Part shown: piece by piece, positions 24,237 to 33,361 of the stretch
Position numbering within the stretch: the stretch's first letter is position 1
How the letters are laid out: the number at the start of each line of letters is the position of its first letter
NCBI GenBank assembly: GCA_964608265.1
Contig: CAZSNP010000027.1
Location: 1-54,951, forward strand
DNA length: 54,951 nt
DNA from: JANWXR01 sp964608265
GTDB taxonomy: Bacteria; Chloroflexota; Anaerolineae; Anaerolineales; UBA6663
Direction of reading: 5' to 3'
Made by a program: the position numbers and the translations under genes
Notes under the pieces: generated by a model
What the model was told of the DNA's origin: nothing
The model's database searches: none
What the model saw: the letters and a program-made list of their open reading frames with translations, nothing else

Positions 24237-25223
24237 GGCATACACCGCCTGCCTCAACCCGCGAATGTACCCGATGGCATACAGCCGCCCGAAGGAGGAG
24301 TAGCCGGCATTGGCGTTGCTGTCGCCCTCGACGGTGGGTACGTGATCGGGCCGCAGTACGCCCTCGAAGCCGATGTCTTTGTACGCGCGCATGCATGCCA
24401 GCATGTCGGTCTTGCCGGCGTCGTGCCAGGTCTCCTCGAACTTCTCCGGCGTGCCGGCCACGTCGCGGAAGTGGACGAAGAAGATTTTGCCCTGGCGCCC
24501 GAAGCGGCGGATGACGCCGGGCAGGTCGTCGGTCATCAGCGTGAAGTTGCCCTGGCAGAGCGTGAGGCCGTTCATCGGGCTGGGCGCGAGGTCGAGCAGC
24601 CGCTGGAAGTTCTCGACGCTGCGCATGATGCGGCCCACGCCCCGGATGGGCGAGAGCGGCGGATCGTCGGGGTGCATGGCGAGCTTCACCCCCGCCTTCT
24701 CCGCCACCGGCAGCACGCGTTTCAAAAAGTATTCCAGCGTCTCCCACAATTTCTCCTCGCTGATCGGGCCGTGCTCGGTGGGCGGCGCGTCCTTCATCAG
24801 CGCGTTGTCGAAACTGGTGACGACCGAGCCGCCGCGCGAGGGCGTATTCGTGCTCGTCCGCATCCAGTTGAAGTCCGTCATCCATTCGTAGCACCACACC
24901 GGGATGCCGAGCCTGCCCATGTTCTCGAGCAGCGTGCAGACGGCGGCGATCTCCTCATCGCGCCCGGGCAGGCCGCGCTTGGCCTTGTTGAGCGGGGGCC
25001 GCGACTCGATCACGGCCAGTTGAAAGCCGCCGCTCTCGTAACGCTGCTTCAATCGCACGAGCGGCAGATAGTCCCACGCAGCGTCGGGGCGCAGCGAGGC
25101 GTCGGTGAACGAGGCCGTGTCGTCGAAGGGCAGGCCGCCGACGGCGTAATCCACGCCGGCCTGCTTGGCCAGCCTCCACAGCGGCGAGGGGGTGGGGGGG
25201 AGGAATTCGGCAATCTGAATCAT
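24225..25223 (-). CDS. uxuA: Mannonate dehydratase, UxuA family
   Basis: This 332-residue TIM-barrel enzyme converts D-mannonate to 2-keto-3-deoxy-D-gluconate with a divalent metal. UxuA hallmarks are His184 (LAMHPDDPP), Cys223 (LCQGNF), His251 (VHFRDV) and RPDHVP (291-296). The start at 25223 gives MIQIAEFLPP; more upstream codons lack family character. Its presence beside a ManD-like enzyme gives two unrelated routes to KDG in one operon, which argues that mannonate, or a hexuronate precursor, is a real intermediate. The C-terminal five codons fall in a word palindrome. Confidence 0.92.
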   Translation of the reverse strand: MIQIAEFLPPTPSPLWRLAKQAGVDYAVGGLPFDDTASFTDASLRPDAAWDYLPLVRLKQRYESGGFQLAVIESRPPLNKAKRGLPGRDEEIAAVCTLLENMGRLGIPVWCYEWMTDFNWMRTSTNTPSRGGSVVTSFDNALMKDAPPTEHGPISEEKLWETLEYFLKRVLPVAEKAGVKLAMHPDDPPLSPIRGVGRIMRSVENFQRLLDLAPSPMNGLTLCQGNFTLMTDDLPGVIRRFGRQGKIFFVHFRDVAGTPEKFEETWHDAGKTDMLACMRAYKDIGFEGVLRPDHVPTVEGDSNANAGYSSFGRLYAIGYIRGLRQAVYADNQ

Positions 25224-25254
25224 CGTGTCATCTCTCGCGCAGGGCGCAAAAGGA

Positions 25255-25605
25255 TCAATCGTTCTCGAGCAACTCAATCTCGGCGCCGAAGCGGGCCAGC
25301 CCGTCGAGGCAGGCGTAACGCCCGCCGGTGTAGTCGCCGCCCTGCACGAGCGGCAAGCCGTGCTCGGCCAGCACCGGCAGCAGCCCCGCCATGCCCTTCA
25401 CCTCGAAGGCCATGTGATGGAGGCTGGGCCCGGGCTGCTCGAGTTGATCGCGCCACGTGCTCGGCCCCTCAATCGGCTCGATCAGTTCCAGTGTGATCGG
25501 CCCGTGCGGGAAGAAGGCGAGCCTGGCGCGAGCGGCGGCCCCGCTATCCGGCACCATCCCGGCTACCTGCGTGAGGGAGGGGGAAGCGAGTGGGGCGGTT
25601 TCCAT
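25255..25605 (-). CDS. Short VOC (glyoxalase/epimerase-like) protein lacking the first half-module
   Basis: This 116-residue protein corresponds to the later part of a VOC domain: Glu40 (TLELIEP), His63/His64 (SLHHMAFEV) and Glu111 (GAEIELLE) are candidate metal ligands. The usual opening segment with the first ligand (a DHIGIVV-type stretch) is absent. A strong AAAGGAG (complement of 25614-25620) precedes ATG 25605, so the short form seems to be the translated one. It may pair as a dimer or be decaying. It lies 31 bp from uxuA in the same operon. Confidence 0.7.
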   Translation of the reverse strand: METAPLASPSLTQVAGMVPDSGAAARARLAFFPHGPITLELIEPIEGPSTWRDQLEQPGPSLHHMAFEVKGMAGLLPVLAEHGLPLVQGGDYTGGRYACLDGLARFGAEIELLEND

Positions 25606-25653
25606 TTGTGATGCTCCTTTCGATTCGCGTAACGCAGCTGAGCGATTGGGGCT

Positions 25654-25754
25654 CGCCCTCACCCCAGCCCTCTCCCTCCGGGAGAGGGAGCGATGCCTGA
25701 AATGACCATGACCACTCCCCTCTCCCAGCGGGAGAGGGGTTGGGGGTGAGGGCG
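25654..25754. repeat. 101-bp double-hairpin element, copy with inverted flanks
   Basis: Terminal repeats CGCCCTCACCCC (25654-25665) and GGGGTGAGGGCG (25743-25754) enclose hairpin 1 (CTCTCCCTCCGGGAGAG) and hairpin 2 (CCTCTCCCAGCGGGAGAGG). The core order matches the copies at 47750 and 51508, but the outer flanks are the reverse complement of theirs. Confidence 0.85.
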
Positions 25755-26003
25755 AAATCTCGGCAACCGCGTAACTCCTTCGGTGAAGAGCGACCTCACT
25801 CCGGTCGCTTGGATTTGAGATAGACAAACCAGGTCTGCCGATACATCGCCGAACTATCGGGCTGCGGGTCGCCGCGCCGGCGAGAGAGAAAGGCGCGGCC
25901 TTTCTCCAACGGCGCTTTGCGCCGCCGCGCCGGCGAGGCCGGGTGCTCCTCGCAGGCGAACTCACCTCCATGCATCGTCCACGTCGCCTCACAACAGCCG
26001 CAA
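25755..26003. other. Non-coding spacer, no gene recognised
   Basis: Open frames here (for example on the minus strand from 26059 to 25796) have no recognisable family character and are rich in Arg/Ala/Pro from GC bias. I see no convincing promoter. The stretch may be decayed sequence between repeats. Confidence 0.5.
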
Positions 26004-26119
26004 GCATCCTGAGCGGGGCTTCGCAGCGCGAAGCACGTCGAAGGATGCGGCCAAGCCATTGACGAGGGCGCATCCTTCGACTACGGGCCGGAACTGCACC
26101 GGCCCTCCGCTCAGGATGC
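26004..26119. repeat. Nested palindrome of the CATCCTGAGCGG...TCGAAGGATG type
   Basis: GCATCCTGAGCGG (26004-26016) faces CCGCTCAGGATGC (26107-26119), and TCGAAGGATGCG (26038-26049) faces CGCATCCTTCGA (26069-26080). The result is a 116-bp nested inverted repeat immediately downstream of the SDR gene. Confidence 0.8.
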
Positions 26120-26137
26120 TGGTTATTTGATTCTGTG

Positions 26138-26929
26138 TCACGCATCCTGCATCACCGCGCCACGCCCGCCGTCAATCAATATCGTCGTGCCGGTGATGTA
26201 ACCGGCCAGCGGGCTGCACAGGTACGCGCACAGCGCGCCGATGTCAGCGGGCAGGCCGAGCCGGCCGGCCGGATGCAGCGCCACGATCTGCGCGCGCTTG
26301 GCCGCCGGGTCAGGGAAGCGGCCAAACCACTCGACATTCATGGCCGTATCCACAAAGCCCGGCGCGACGCCGACCGCGCGCACCTTCGGCCCCCACTCCA
26401 GCGCCAGCGACTGCACCAGCGCCAGCAGCCCCGCCTTCGCCACGTTGTACGGGAAGCTGTTCGGCAGGGTGTAATACGCGTGATTGGAGGCGATGATGAT
26501 GACGACCGGCGATGACGACTGTTGCAGATACGGATATGCGGCCTGCGCCACGCGCCAGTGCGCGGCGAGGTTGAGATCGGTGTTCGCGCGCCAATCGGCC
26601 TCGGTGGTGTGCGCCGCGCCGAGGTTGTAGTTGCGGCCTGCGTTCGAGATCACCAAATCCAGCCCGCCGAGTTGCGCCGCTGCCCGCTCCACAAATGCCC
26701 GCGTCGCCTCGGCGTCCGTCAAATCCACCGACTGATAAAACGCCCGTCGCCCGCGCCCCGTCACCTCGGCGAGGAAGTTGCGCGCGCCCTCACTCTCCGC
26801 CGGCTCCATGCCGCAACCGGCCACATCGCAGCCCGCCTCCGCCAGCGTCGCCGCGATCCCCGCCCCGATGCCGCTGCTCACCCCGGTGACGAGGGCGCGT
26901 TTGTGCGAGAGGTCAATCGAGAGAGCCAT
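26138..26929 (-). CDS. Classical short-chain dehydrogenase/reductase (SDR)
   Basis: This 263-residue NAD(P)-dependent oxidoreductase has the cofactor motif TGVSSGIG (15-22), NAG (96-98), catalytic Asn120, Ser148, Tyr161 and Lys165 (YNVAK), and the ITGTTILIDGG ending of the family. It sits in the sugar-acid operon and is a candidate aldose, aldonate or deoxy-keto-acid dehydrogenase, for example in L-fucose- or L-rhamnose-like oxidative routes. The substrate is not predictable. It starts at ATG 26929 without an obvious ribosome site. Confidence 0.88.
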   Translation of the reverse strand: MALSIDLSHKRALVTGVSSGIGAGIAATLAEAGCDVAGCGMEPAESEGARNFLAEVTGRGRRAFYQSVDLTDAEATRAFVERAAAQLGGLDLVISNAGRNYNLGAAHTTEADWRANTDLNLAAHWRVAQAAYPYLQQSSSPVVIIIASNHAYYTLPNSFPYNVAKAGLLALVQSLALEWGPKVRAVGVAPGFVDTAMNVEWFGRFPDPAAKRAQIVALHPAGRLGLPADIGALCAYLCSPLAGYITGTTILIDGGRGAVMQDA

Positions 26930-26952
26930 GCGTCGCGAGGAACCGGTCGTCC

Positions 26953-26981
26953 GTCATCAATCATGATTTATGACTGATGAC
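26953..26981. repeat. GTCATCA-word palindrome
   Basis: GTCATCAATCAT (26953-26964) faces ATGACTGATGAC (26970-26981) with one mismatch. It abuts the stop codon of the next dehydratase gene exactly. Confidence 0.6.
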
Positions 26982-28135
26982 TATCCATTCACTGACTCCC
27001 GCTTCTCCCAGCCCGAGCGGAACAGCGGCAGGAAATTGCCGGGGTCGTACGGGTGCCTGGCGATCTCCTCGTAGTTGAGGTCGGTGCCCCAGCCGATGCG
27101 GTCGTCCTCCAGTTCGATGTAGCCGTCCTTCACCTTCACCGGATGGGTGAGGATGTGCCCGCTCCAATCGTCGTTGAAGTCGTCGAAGATTTCGTGGATG
27201 AAGAAGTTGGGCGTGGCGGTGTTGAGGTGCGCGCACACCAGCGAACACAGCGGCCCCTGCGCGCTGTGCGGGGCCGTGACCCCGTTGGCCGCGTTCACCA
27301 TCCCGCAGATTTGCTTCGAGGCCGTCAATCCCAGATACTGCGGCTCAAGCTGGATGATGTGGACGGCATCGTGCGCGAGCAACTCGGCAAATTGCTGCGG
27401 GCTGTAATAATCCTCGCCGCACGCCACCGGAACCGGGCTGCGCCTGGCCACCGCGGCCATCTGCGAGATGCGCTGCGGGGGCACCGGCGTCTCGAACCAC
27501 GTCGGATGATAGGGCTGCATCGCCTCGGCGAATTGCAGCGCGGTGTGCGGGCTGAAGCGATTGTGGCCCTCGACGAGGATATCCACCTCCGGGCCGGCGG
27601 CCTCGCGCACGGCGGCGATGATCTCGATGGCCAGCGCGAAATCGCCGCGCTCCACCACGCGCCACGCCGCGCCGAACGGGTCGAACTTGAGCGCCGTATA
27701 GCCGCGCGCGATCACGTCTTTCGCTTTCGCGTGAAAGCTCCCCGGCTCGCGCGGGCCGCGATACCAGCCGTTGGCGTACACGCGCAGCCGCTCGTGGCAG
27801 CGCCCGCCGATGAGGCGGTACACCGGCTGTTGCGTCACCTTGCCCATGATGTCCCAACACGCGAACTCGATCCCGGCCAGCGCCGCGCCCTGAATCTGCC
27901 CGCCGTCGGAATACACCTCGCGGAACAATCGCAGCGTGTGGTTCTCCACGTCGAACGGGTCCTGGCCGATGACAAAGCGCTTGAGTTCGTGCACCGCGGC
28001 CTCGACCGTTTTGGCGAAGCCGTTGAGCGTGCACTCGCCGAGGCCGTATACGCCTTTGTCGGTGTCTACCCGCGCGAACACCCAGTTCTTCCAGGGGTTG
28101 CCGGCGATGTAGGTGGTGACGTCTGTTATCTTCAT
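26981..28135 (-). CDS. Enolase-superfamily dehydratase, galactonate dehydratase-like
   Basis: This 384-residue enzyme has metal ligands Glu189 (VEGHNRF), Glu215 (WFETP) and Glu241 (CGEDY) at 26-residue spacing, a KxD pair Lys150/Asp152 (ALKFDPFG) and His290 (TAPHSAQGP). This pattern is typical of galactonate/gluconate/arabinonate-type dehydratases, which make 2-keto-3-deoxy acids. It starts at ATG 28135; an upstream GTG in frame adds only four residues. It is preceded by the 17-bp perfect palindrome at 28151-28187. It differs from the other four enolase-superfamily enzymes in the window, so each probably handles a different acid. Confidence 0.88.
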   Translation of the reverse strand: MKITDVTTYIAGNPWKNWVFARVDTDKGVYGLGECTLNGFAKTVEAAVHELKRFVIGQDPFDVENHTLRLFREVYSDGGQIQGAALAGIEFACWDIMGKVTQQPVYRLIGGRCHERLRVYANGWYRGPREPGSFHAKAKDVIARGYTALKFDPFGAAWRVVERGDFALAIEIIAAVREAAGPEVDILVEGHNRFSPHTALQFAEAMQPYHPTWFETPVPPQRISQMAAVARRSPVPVACGEDYYSPQQFAELLAHDAVHIIQLEPQYLGLTASKQICGMVNAANGVTAPHSAQGPLCSLVCAHLNTATPNFFIHEIFDDFNDDWSGHILTHPVKVKDGYIELEDDRIGWGTDLNYEEIARHPYDPGNFLPLFRSGWEKRESVNG

Positions 28136-28150
28136 ATCTTTTGCCACGGA

Positions 28151-28187
28151 GCCACAGAGACACGGAGATTCTCCGTGTCTCTGTGGC
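28151..28187. repeat. CACAGAGACAC-word perfect palindrome
   Basis: GCCACAGAGACACGGAG (28151-28167) and CTCCGTGTCTCTGTGGC (28171-28187) form a perfect 17-bp stem with a 3-nt loop. It lies in the 5' leader of the preceding dehydratase (minus strand) and is related to 30013-30072. Confidence 0.8.
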
Positions 28188-28195
28188 CAAGTGGA

Positions 28196-29158
28196 TTAAG
28201 TCAGTTCGATCTCCAACCACCACGCGCGTGAGTCGCGCGGCGGTAGGGCCGCGAACAGATTGCGCACGGTCACCGCCTCGGCCAGTGAGTCTTGCGCGCC
28301 GATGCACGGCTCTAGGCCGAGGTTGTAATACGGCGCGCCGCCATCCCCCGCCCACGCGCCGAGGTTGATCCAAAACGCCAATTGCGGCAGTTGCGCCGTG
28401 TCCCACCTCATCCGCAGCTCACCGTCGCGGGCGCGCAGCGTCGCCCAGCCCTCGCCCGCCGGCAGCGGGTCGCTCCACAATTTGAGCGCGATGGCGGCGG
28501 AGGCGTCGGGCAGGGTGGTGAGATCGTGGCCGCGCGCGAGGAGGGGGTACGGCAGGCCGGTATCCCCTGGAAGCAGGTCGGCGGGGATGGTGCCCCACCG
28601 GTTGAAGCGGGCTGCCGGTGGCACGCGCAACTCCATCCCCGGCTCGATGGCGAGCAGCGGGTGGATGCACCACACGAAGTTGAGCGGCGCGTCAGCGGTG
28701 TTGTGCGCGGTGTAATCCACGCGCAGCCGGGCCGAGTTCGCCGTGAGGGTGATGGCGCGCTCGAACGTATACGGCAGCGCGACGCCGCGCCAGCGCGTGC
28801 GCAGCGTGATCGAGTCGCCGGCCTCGCGCACCTCCAGCGACGCGGCCTGTGACCACAACTCGCCGTGATCCTGTATCGCCGCGCCCGCCCACGGCGCGGA
28901 GGGATACGCGCACGGCGCAACGCTGGGGAAGCACTCGTCCCAGCCGCCGGTGTCGGCCTCGGCGACGTACGAGCCGCCGGGCGCGACGCGCCGGTAGGCC
29001 ATGCGCGGATGCCGCCACAGCCACTCGCGCCCTGAGCGCTCGTCGCGCAGGCCGCTCACCTTTCCGCCGAGTTCGGGGATGAGGGTGAGGGCGAGCGGGC
29101 CGGTGTTGACGGCCACGGCAGCGAAGCCGTCGATAGCTTGATGCAGAATTGCGTTCAC
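28196..29158 (-). CDS. Aldose 1-epimerase-like (galactose mutarotase superfamily) protein
   Basis: This ~320-residue beta-sandwich protein has segments like those of mutarotases: ELGGKVSGLRDERSGREWLW, His98 (QDHGELWSQ), FVWCIHPLLA and a late Glu in GLEPCIGAQ. It would equilibrate sugar anomers or bind a sugar. The start is GTG 29158, overlapping the stop of the CBM9-like gene (GTGA), so the two are translationally coupled and probably act on the same ligand. There is no signal peptide. A related non-catalytic sugar-binding role cannot be excluded. Confidence 0.8.
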   Translation of the reverse strand: MNAILHQAIDGFAAVAVNTGPLALTLIPELGGKVSGLRDERSGREWLWRHPRMAYRRVAPGGSYVAEADTGGWDECFPSVAPCAYPSAPWAGAAIQDHGELWSQAASLEVREAGDSITLRTRWRGVALPYTFERAITLTANSARLRVDYTAHNTADAPLNFVWCIHPLLAIEPGMELRVPPAARFNRWGTIPADLLPGDTGLPYPLLARGHDLTTLPDASAAIALKLWSDPLPAGEGWATLRARDGELRMRWDTAQLPQLAFWINLGAWAGDGGAPYYNLGLEPCIGAQDSLAEAVTVRNLFAALPPRDSRAWWLEIELT

Positions 29159-29997
29159 AAATCCTCGACCGATTGCGTTGAAAAATGCACGCGCGTGAAG
29201 CGCTCGGGCGTGTGGGTGTCGAACGTGCCGAGCCGGTTCCAGCTCCACGCCGGCTGGGGCTGCGGCAACTGGCCCGAGATTTCCAGCCGCTCGAAGCGCC
29301 CGAAGAACACGCTCCACACATCGCCGGCCTGCGGCGGCAGCGCGCGCCCGTTCGCCAGCCACTGCATCCCGGCCCACGGGAAGGCCAGTTCCACCGTCCA
29401 GCCTTTCGAGACGACCGAGCGGTCGTTGAGTACCCCATCCACGTGCACGGCGGAGCGCAGGCCGGGGAAGTCCCAATCCACAAACGCCCAGCGCGCCTTA
29501 CGCGGATGTGATCCCCACCAGAAATGCTCGCCGCTGCGGTCGAAGTTGCCGCCGAATGATAGGGCTTTGCGTCCGAGCAAATCGAACTCGGGCACGTCGA
29601 ACTTGCCGCCGCGCCGGTACGCCTCCTGCCAGATAAAGAAGACTTCGTAGACGGTGTTGCGGGCGTTGATCTCGAACTCGTAATAGCAATCGCCGCCGTC
29701 AATGAACACCTCGACGTCGTTCTCGGTGAAGATGATGGAGTCGCGCTCGGTGAGGTGCGCCTCGGGGAAGGGTTCCTCGATCCAGACGGCGACGTAGAAA
29801 TTCTCGTCATCCCACAGCGCGGCGGCGCGCGTGTCGAGGAGGGCGGCGCCGCCGGTGACCATATCCACGAAGCGCGGAGATTTGGGCGCGCGCGCCCACG
29901 CCGGTTCGGTGAGATGGCCGTCAATCGTCAACGGCTGCCGGGTTCGGCAGCAGGTGTAGTGAGCGATGTCACTGTCAAAGAAGGGTGTGTCGGCCAT
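29155..29997 (-). CDS. Carbohydrate-binding family 9-like (CBM9) protein, cytoplasmic
   Basis: This 280-residue protein opens with the CBM9-like pattern (LTIDGHLTEPAWARAPK, TRAAALWDDENFYVAVWIEEP, DVEVFIDGG). Family members are usually attached to secreted xylanases, but this one has no signal peptide and stands alone. That suggests an intracellular or non-classically located sugar-binding or rearranging function coupled to the epimerase gene it overlaps. It starts at ATG 29997. The N-terminus is preceded by the CACAGAGACAC palindrome. Confidence 0.8.
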   Translation of the reverse strand: MADTPFFDSDIAHYTCCRTRQPLTIDGHLTEPAWARAPKSPRFVDMVTGGAALLDTRAAALWDDENFYVAVWIEEPFPEAHLTERDSIIFTENDVEVFIDGGDCYYEFEINARNTVYEVFFIWQEAYRRGGKFDVPEFDLLGRKALSFGGNFDRSGEHFWWGSHPRKARWAFVDWDFPGLRSAVHVDGVLNDRSVVSKGWTVELAFPWAGMQWLANGRALPPQAGDVWSVFFGRFERLEISGQLPQPQPAWSWNRLGTFDTHTPERFTRVHFSTQSVEDL

Positions 29998-30012
29998 AAC
30001 GAAACGGTTTGT

Positions 30013-30072
30013 CACCGAGACACAGAGACACGGAGCCTATGTTCCAGCCTCTGTGTCTCCGTGTCTCTGTGG
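30013..30072. repeat. CACAGAGACAC-word palindrome overlapping a gene end
   Basis: CACAGAGACACGGAG (30021-30035) faces CTCCGTGTCTCTGTG (30057-30071), perfect over 15 bp, with extra word copies on both sides. Its right part encodes the last ~13 residues of the DapA-family protein. Confidence 0.8.
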
Positions 30073-30972
30073 CCAGAAGCCTGAAAACTCGCTCAAGAAT
30101 TGTTCGATCTGCTCCAACTCGCGGGCATCGAGCGCGTACGCCGGGCTGCGACAGTAGTCGCTGGCGATGAGGCCGCGCCGCTTCAAAATCACCTTCTCGG
30201 CCCTGACGATCAGCTCGACGCCCTGCATCCAGTAACTGATATACGGCAGAAGCTTTTGATGCAGCGTGTGAAAGGCGGGCCGATCGTACTGCCAGCGGCG
30301 CCACAGCTCGACGTACACCTCGGTAAAGGAGCAGCCGGGCTGGATGCCCGCGGCCCCGCGCGCCAGCGCATCCGGCATCTGCACACCGGCGTACCCGACC
30401 AGCGCCTTCAAGCGCCCACCCGACCGTTCGACCAGGTGGCCGATGTAGCGGCCCGGCGGCTGCGTCTCCACTTTGATGAAGTCGGCATTCGGCAGCGCCT
30501 CGCGCAGACGCAGAAAGACCTCCGGCGAGAGGCGCACGCCGGTCTGCACCGGCGCGTATTGCACGATGACGGGGATGCGCACCGCACCGATGACACGCTG
30601 GAGATGTTCGAGGCTGGCCTCCTCACTCGGGCCGAGGAAGAACGGCGGCAGCAGCATCAACGCATCCGCGCCCTGCGCCTCGGCGGCCTGCGCGCGCCCA
30701 ATCGCCACCTCCCAACTATGATCGGTGATCGAGATGACGCCGGCGACGTACTCACTCTGGCTGGTCTCGGCGAGCAGCAACGATTGCATCCGCGCGCGGT
30801 CGGCGTCGTTGAGTTTGTAAAACTCGCTGGCCAGGCCGAAGAGGGTGAGGGCGCTCGCGCCGGTCGTGAGCAGATGGCGAACCAGCGATTGGAAACTGTC
30901 CTCGTCGAGCACGCCCGAGGCGGTGAACGGGGCGGCGAGGATGGGGACGATGCCGGCGATGGCTTTGGGCAT
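30037..30972 (-). CDS. DapA-family (dihydrodipicolinate synthase/KDG aldolase-like) lyase
   Basis: This 311-residue TIM-barrel class I lyase has the Schiff-base Lys167 (ADFIKVET) and Tyr139 (IVQYAP). In a sugar-acid operon the likely reactions are 2-keto-3-deoxy-acid aldol cleavage or 5-keto-4-deoxyglucarate dehydratase/decarboxylase. This would give a second, non-phosphorylated exit beside KDG kinase/KDPG aldolase on the other arm. The C-terminal tail (WPQRHGDTEAGT) is encoded by the CACAGAGACAC palindrome, so the original stop was probably lost and the repeat recruited. It starts at ATG 30972, two bases after the next gene's stop. Confidence 0.87.
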   Translation of the reverse strand: MPKAIAGIVPILAAPFTASGVLDEDSFQSLVRHLLTTGASALTLFGLASEFYKLNDADRARMQSLLLAETSQSEYVAGVISITDHSWEVAIGRAQAAEAQGADALMLLPPFFLGPSEEASLEHLQRVIGAVRIPVIVQYAPVQTGVRLSPEVFLRLREALPNADFIKVETQPPGRYIGHLVERSGGRLKALVGYAGVQMPDALARGAAGIQPGCSFTEVYVELWRRWQYDRPAFHTLHQKLLPYISYWMQGVELIVRAEKVILKRRGLIASDYCRSPAYALDARELEQIEQFLSEFSGFWPQRHGDTEAGT

Positions 30973-30974
30973 GT

Positions 30975-31304
30975 TCAGAACTGGCGACCGCCGAACGACC
31001 AGAAATTGAAACAGGCCGCCGGCAGCGCCAGCAGCAGGCCGAAGATGACGGCCATCACCCGCTGCTCGTTCACGCCGCCCTCACGCGCCACGCGGCCACC
31101 GAGCACACCGCCGACCAATGAAAACGGTGTCGCAATAAGCAGGGAGAGGCCGAGGACGAGGGGCACGCCGGGCTGACTGCCGTCGGGGCTGGGGCGCACG
31201 GCGCCCGGGAAGGCGGCCAGCAGAAACAGGCCAGAGCCGAGGATCCCTGCCGCGCCGCCCAGCCAGCCTATGAGAGCATGCGCGACCGCAGTCGGTAACT
31301 TCAT
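30975..31304 (-). CDS. Small membrane protein of unknown function
   Basis: This 109-residue protein has about three hydrophobic segments (roughly 8-32, 47-70, 83-103). I recognise no family. It lies between the ABC transporter ATPase gene and the DapA-family gene with spacings of 15 and 2 bp, so it is part of the operon and may assist the transporter. The glycine-rich helices (GWLGGAAGILGSGLF) suggest tight packing. Confidence 0.65.
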   Translation of the reverse strand: MKLPTAVAHALIGWLGGAAGILGSGLFLLAAFPGAVRPSPDGSQPGVPLVLGLSLLIATPFSLVGGVLGGRVAREGGVNEQRVMAVIFGLLLALPAACFNFWSFGGRQF

Positions 31305-31319
31305 CACGCCCGCCGGTCG

Positions 31320-32330
31320 CTACACTGGCAGCAATTCCGTCAGCCGTTCGGCCTCGATCTGGGGATGCTGTTCGTGCAGATAGCAGGACGCAGCCTGATG
31401 CCCGTTGAGGCGAAATAGCGGCGGCGGGGCCTGGCATTTGTCCATCGCAAACGGGCAGCGCGCGAGGAAGCGGCAGCCGGCGCCGCGATCGTGGATGTCG
31501 CCTTCTTTGACCTTAAGCTCGGTCTCGCCCCAGCGCCGGCTGAGGTCGGGCCACGGGATCGAATCAATGAGCAGCCGCGTGTACGGGTGCTGCGGAGTCT
31601 TGATCACACTATCCACATCGCCCGCCTCCATCACATTGCCGCGATACAGCACGACGATGGACCTGGCGATGTGATAGGCGGTGGTCAGGTCGTGCGTGAT
31701 GTAGATGATCGAGACGCCGTAGTTGCGTTGCAACGCGCGCAGCGTTTCGAGGATGTTGGCACGCAGCGAGGCATCCACCATCGACACAGGCTCATCAGCC
31801 ACCAGCAGCCGCGGCCTGAGGACGAGCGCGCGGGCCACGTTGATGCGTTGCCGCTGCCCGCCGGAGAGCTGATGCGGGAAGCGGCCCAGGATGTCCTCGG
31901 GCCGCAGCCCGACGGCGTTGAGCGCCTCGGCCATTCTGTCCCGCGCTTCGGTTTTGGATCTGGCCAGCTTGAAGCGCTCGATCGGCACCGAGAGCAGGTG
32001 ATCGACGGTGTAAAACGGGTTGAACACGGCGAACGGGTCTTGAAAGACGGCCTGCACTTCGCGGCGGAAGGTCATGCGCTCGGCGCCGCGCAGTTGATTG
32101 ATATCCTGCCCCTTGTACAGGATGTGGCCGGAAGTGGTGTTGATGAAACCGAGCAGCAACATAGCCAGCGTGGTCTTGCCGCTGCCGCTCTCGCCGGCCA
32201 CCGTCATAATCGTCGGCTCGTTTTCGTTGAGCGTGAAGGAGATATTGTTCAGCGCCGTGGTCGAACTGCGCGAGAGCAGCCCGCGCGAGTACACCTTGGT
32301 GACGTTCTTGAATTCAAGCAGGGGCGCCAT
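31320..32330 (-). CDS. ABC transporter ATP-binding protein, OppF/DppF type
   Basis: This 336-residue ATPase of a peptide/oligosaccharide importer has Walker A GESGSGKTT (46-54), signature LSGGQRQR (155-162), Walker B LLVADEP (175-181) and a C-terminal cysteine region (CRFLARCPFAMDKC) typical of OppF. The start at ATG 32330 gives MAPLLEFKNV; the open frame upstream lies in the partner gene. It pairs with the OppD-type ATPase immediately upstream. In sugar-acid islands such Opp-like systems often carry oligosaccharides or uronate oligomers; the substrate is inferred from context. Confidence 0.93.
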   Translation of the reverse strand: MAPLLEFKNVTKVYSRGLLSRSSTTALNNISFTLNENEPTIMTVAGESGSGKTTLAMLLLGFINTTSGHILYKGQDINQLRGAERMTFRREVQAVFQDPFAVFNPFYTVDHLLSVPIERFKLARSKTEARDRMAEALNAVGLRPEDILGRFPHQLSGGQRQRINVARALVLRPRLLVADEPVSMVDASLRANILETLRALQRNYGVSIIYITHDLTTAYHIARSIVVLYRGNVMEAGDVDSVIKTPQHPYTRLLIDSIPWPDLSRRWGETELKVKEGDIHDRGAGCRFLARCPFAMDKCQAPPPLFRLNGHQAASCYLHEQHPQIEAERLTELLPV

Positions 32331-32332
32331 GA

Positions 32333-33357
<1,025 letters not shown>

Positions 33358-33361
<4 letters not shown>

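Noticed and set aside
25796..26059. A possible small gene in the 25.8-26.1 kb spacer
   Set aside because: There is no ribosome site and no family similarity, and the composition is typical of GC-rich spacer flanked by repeats.
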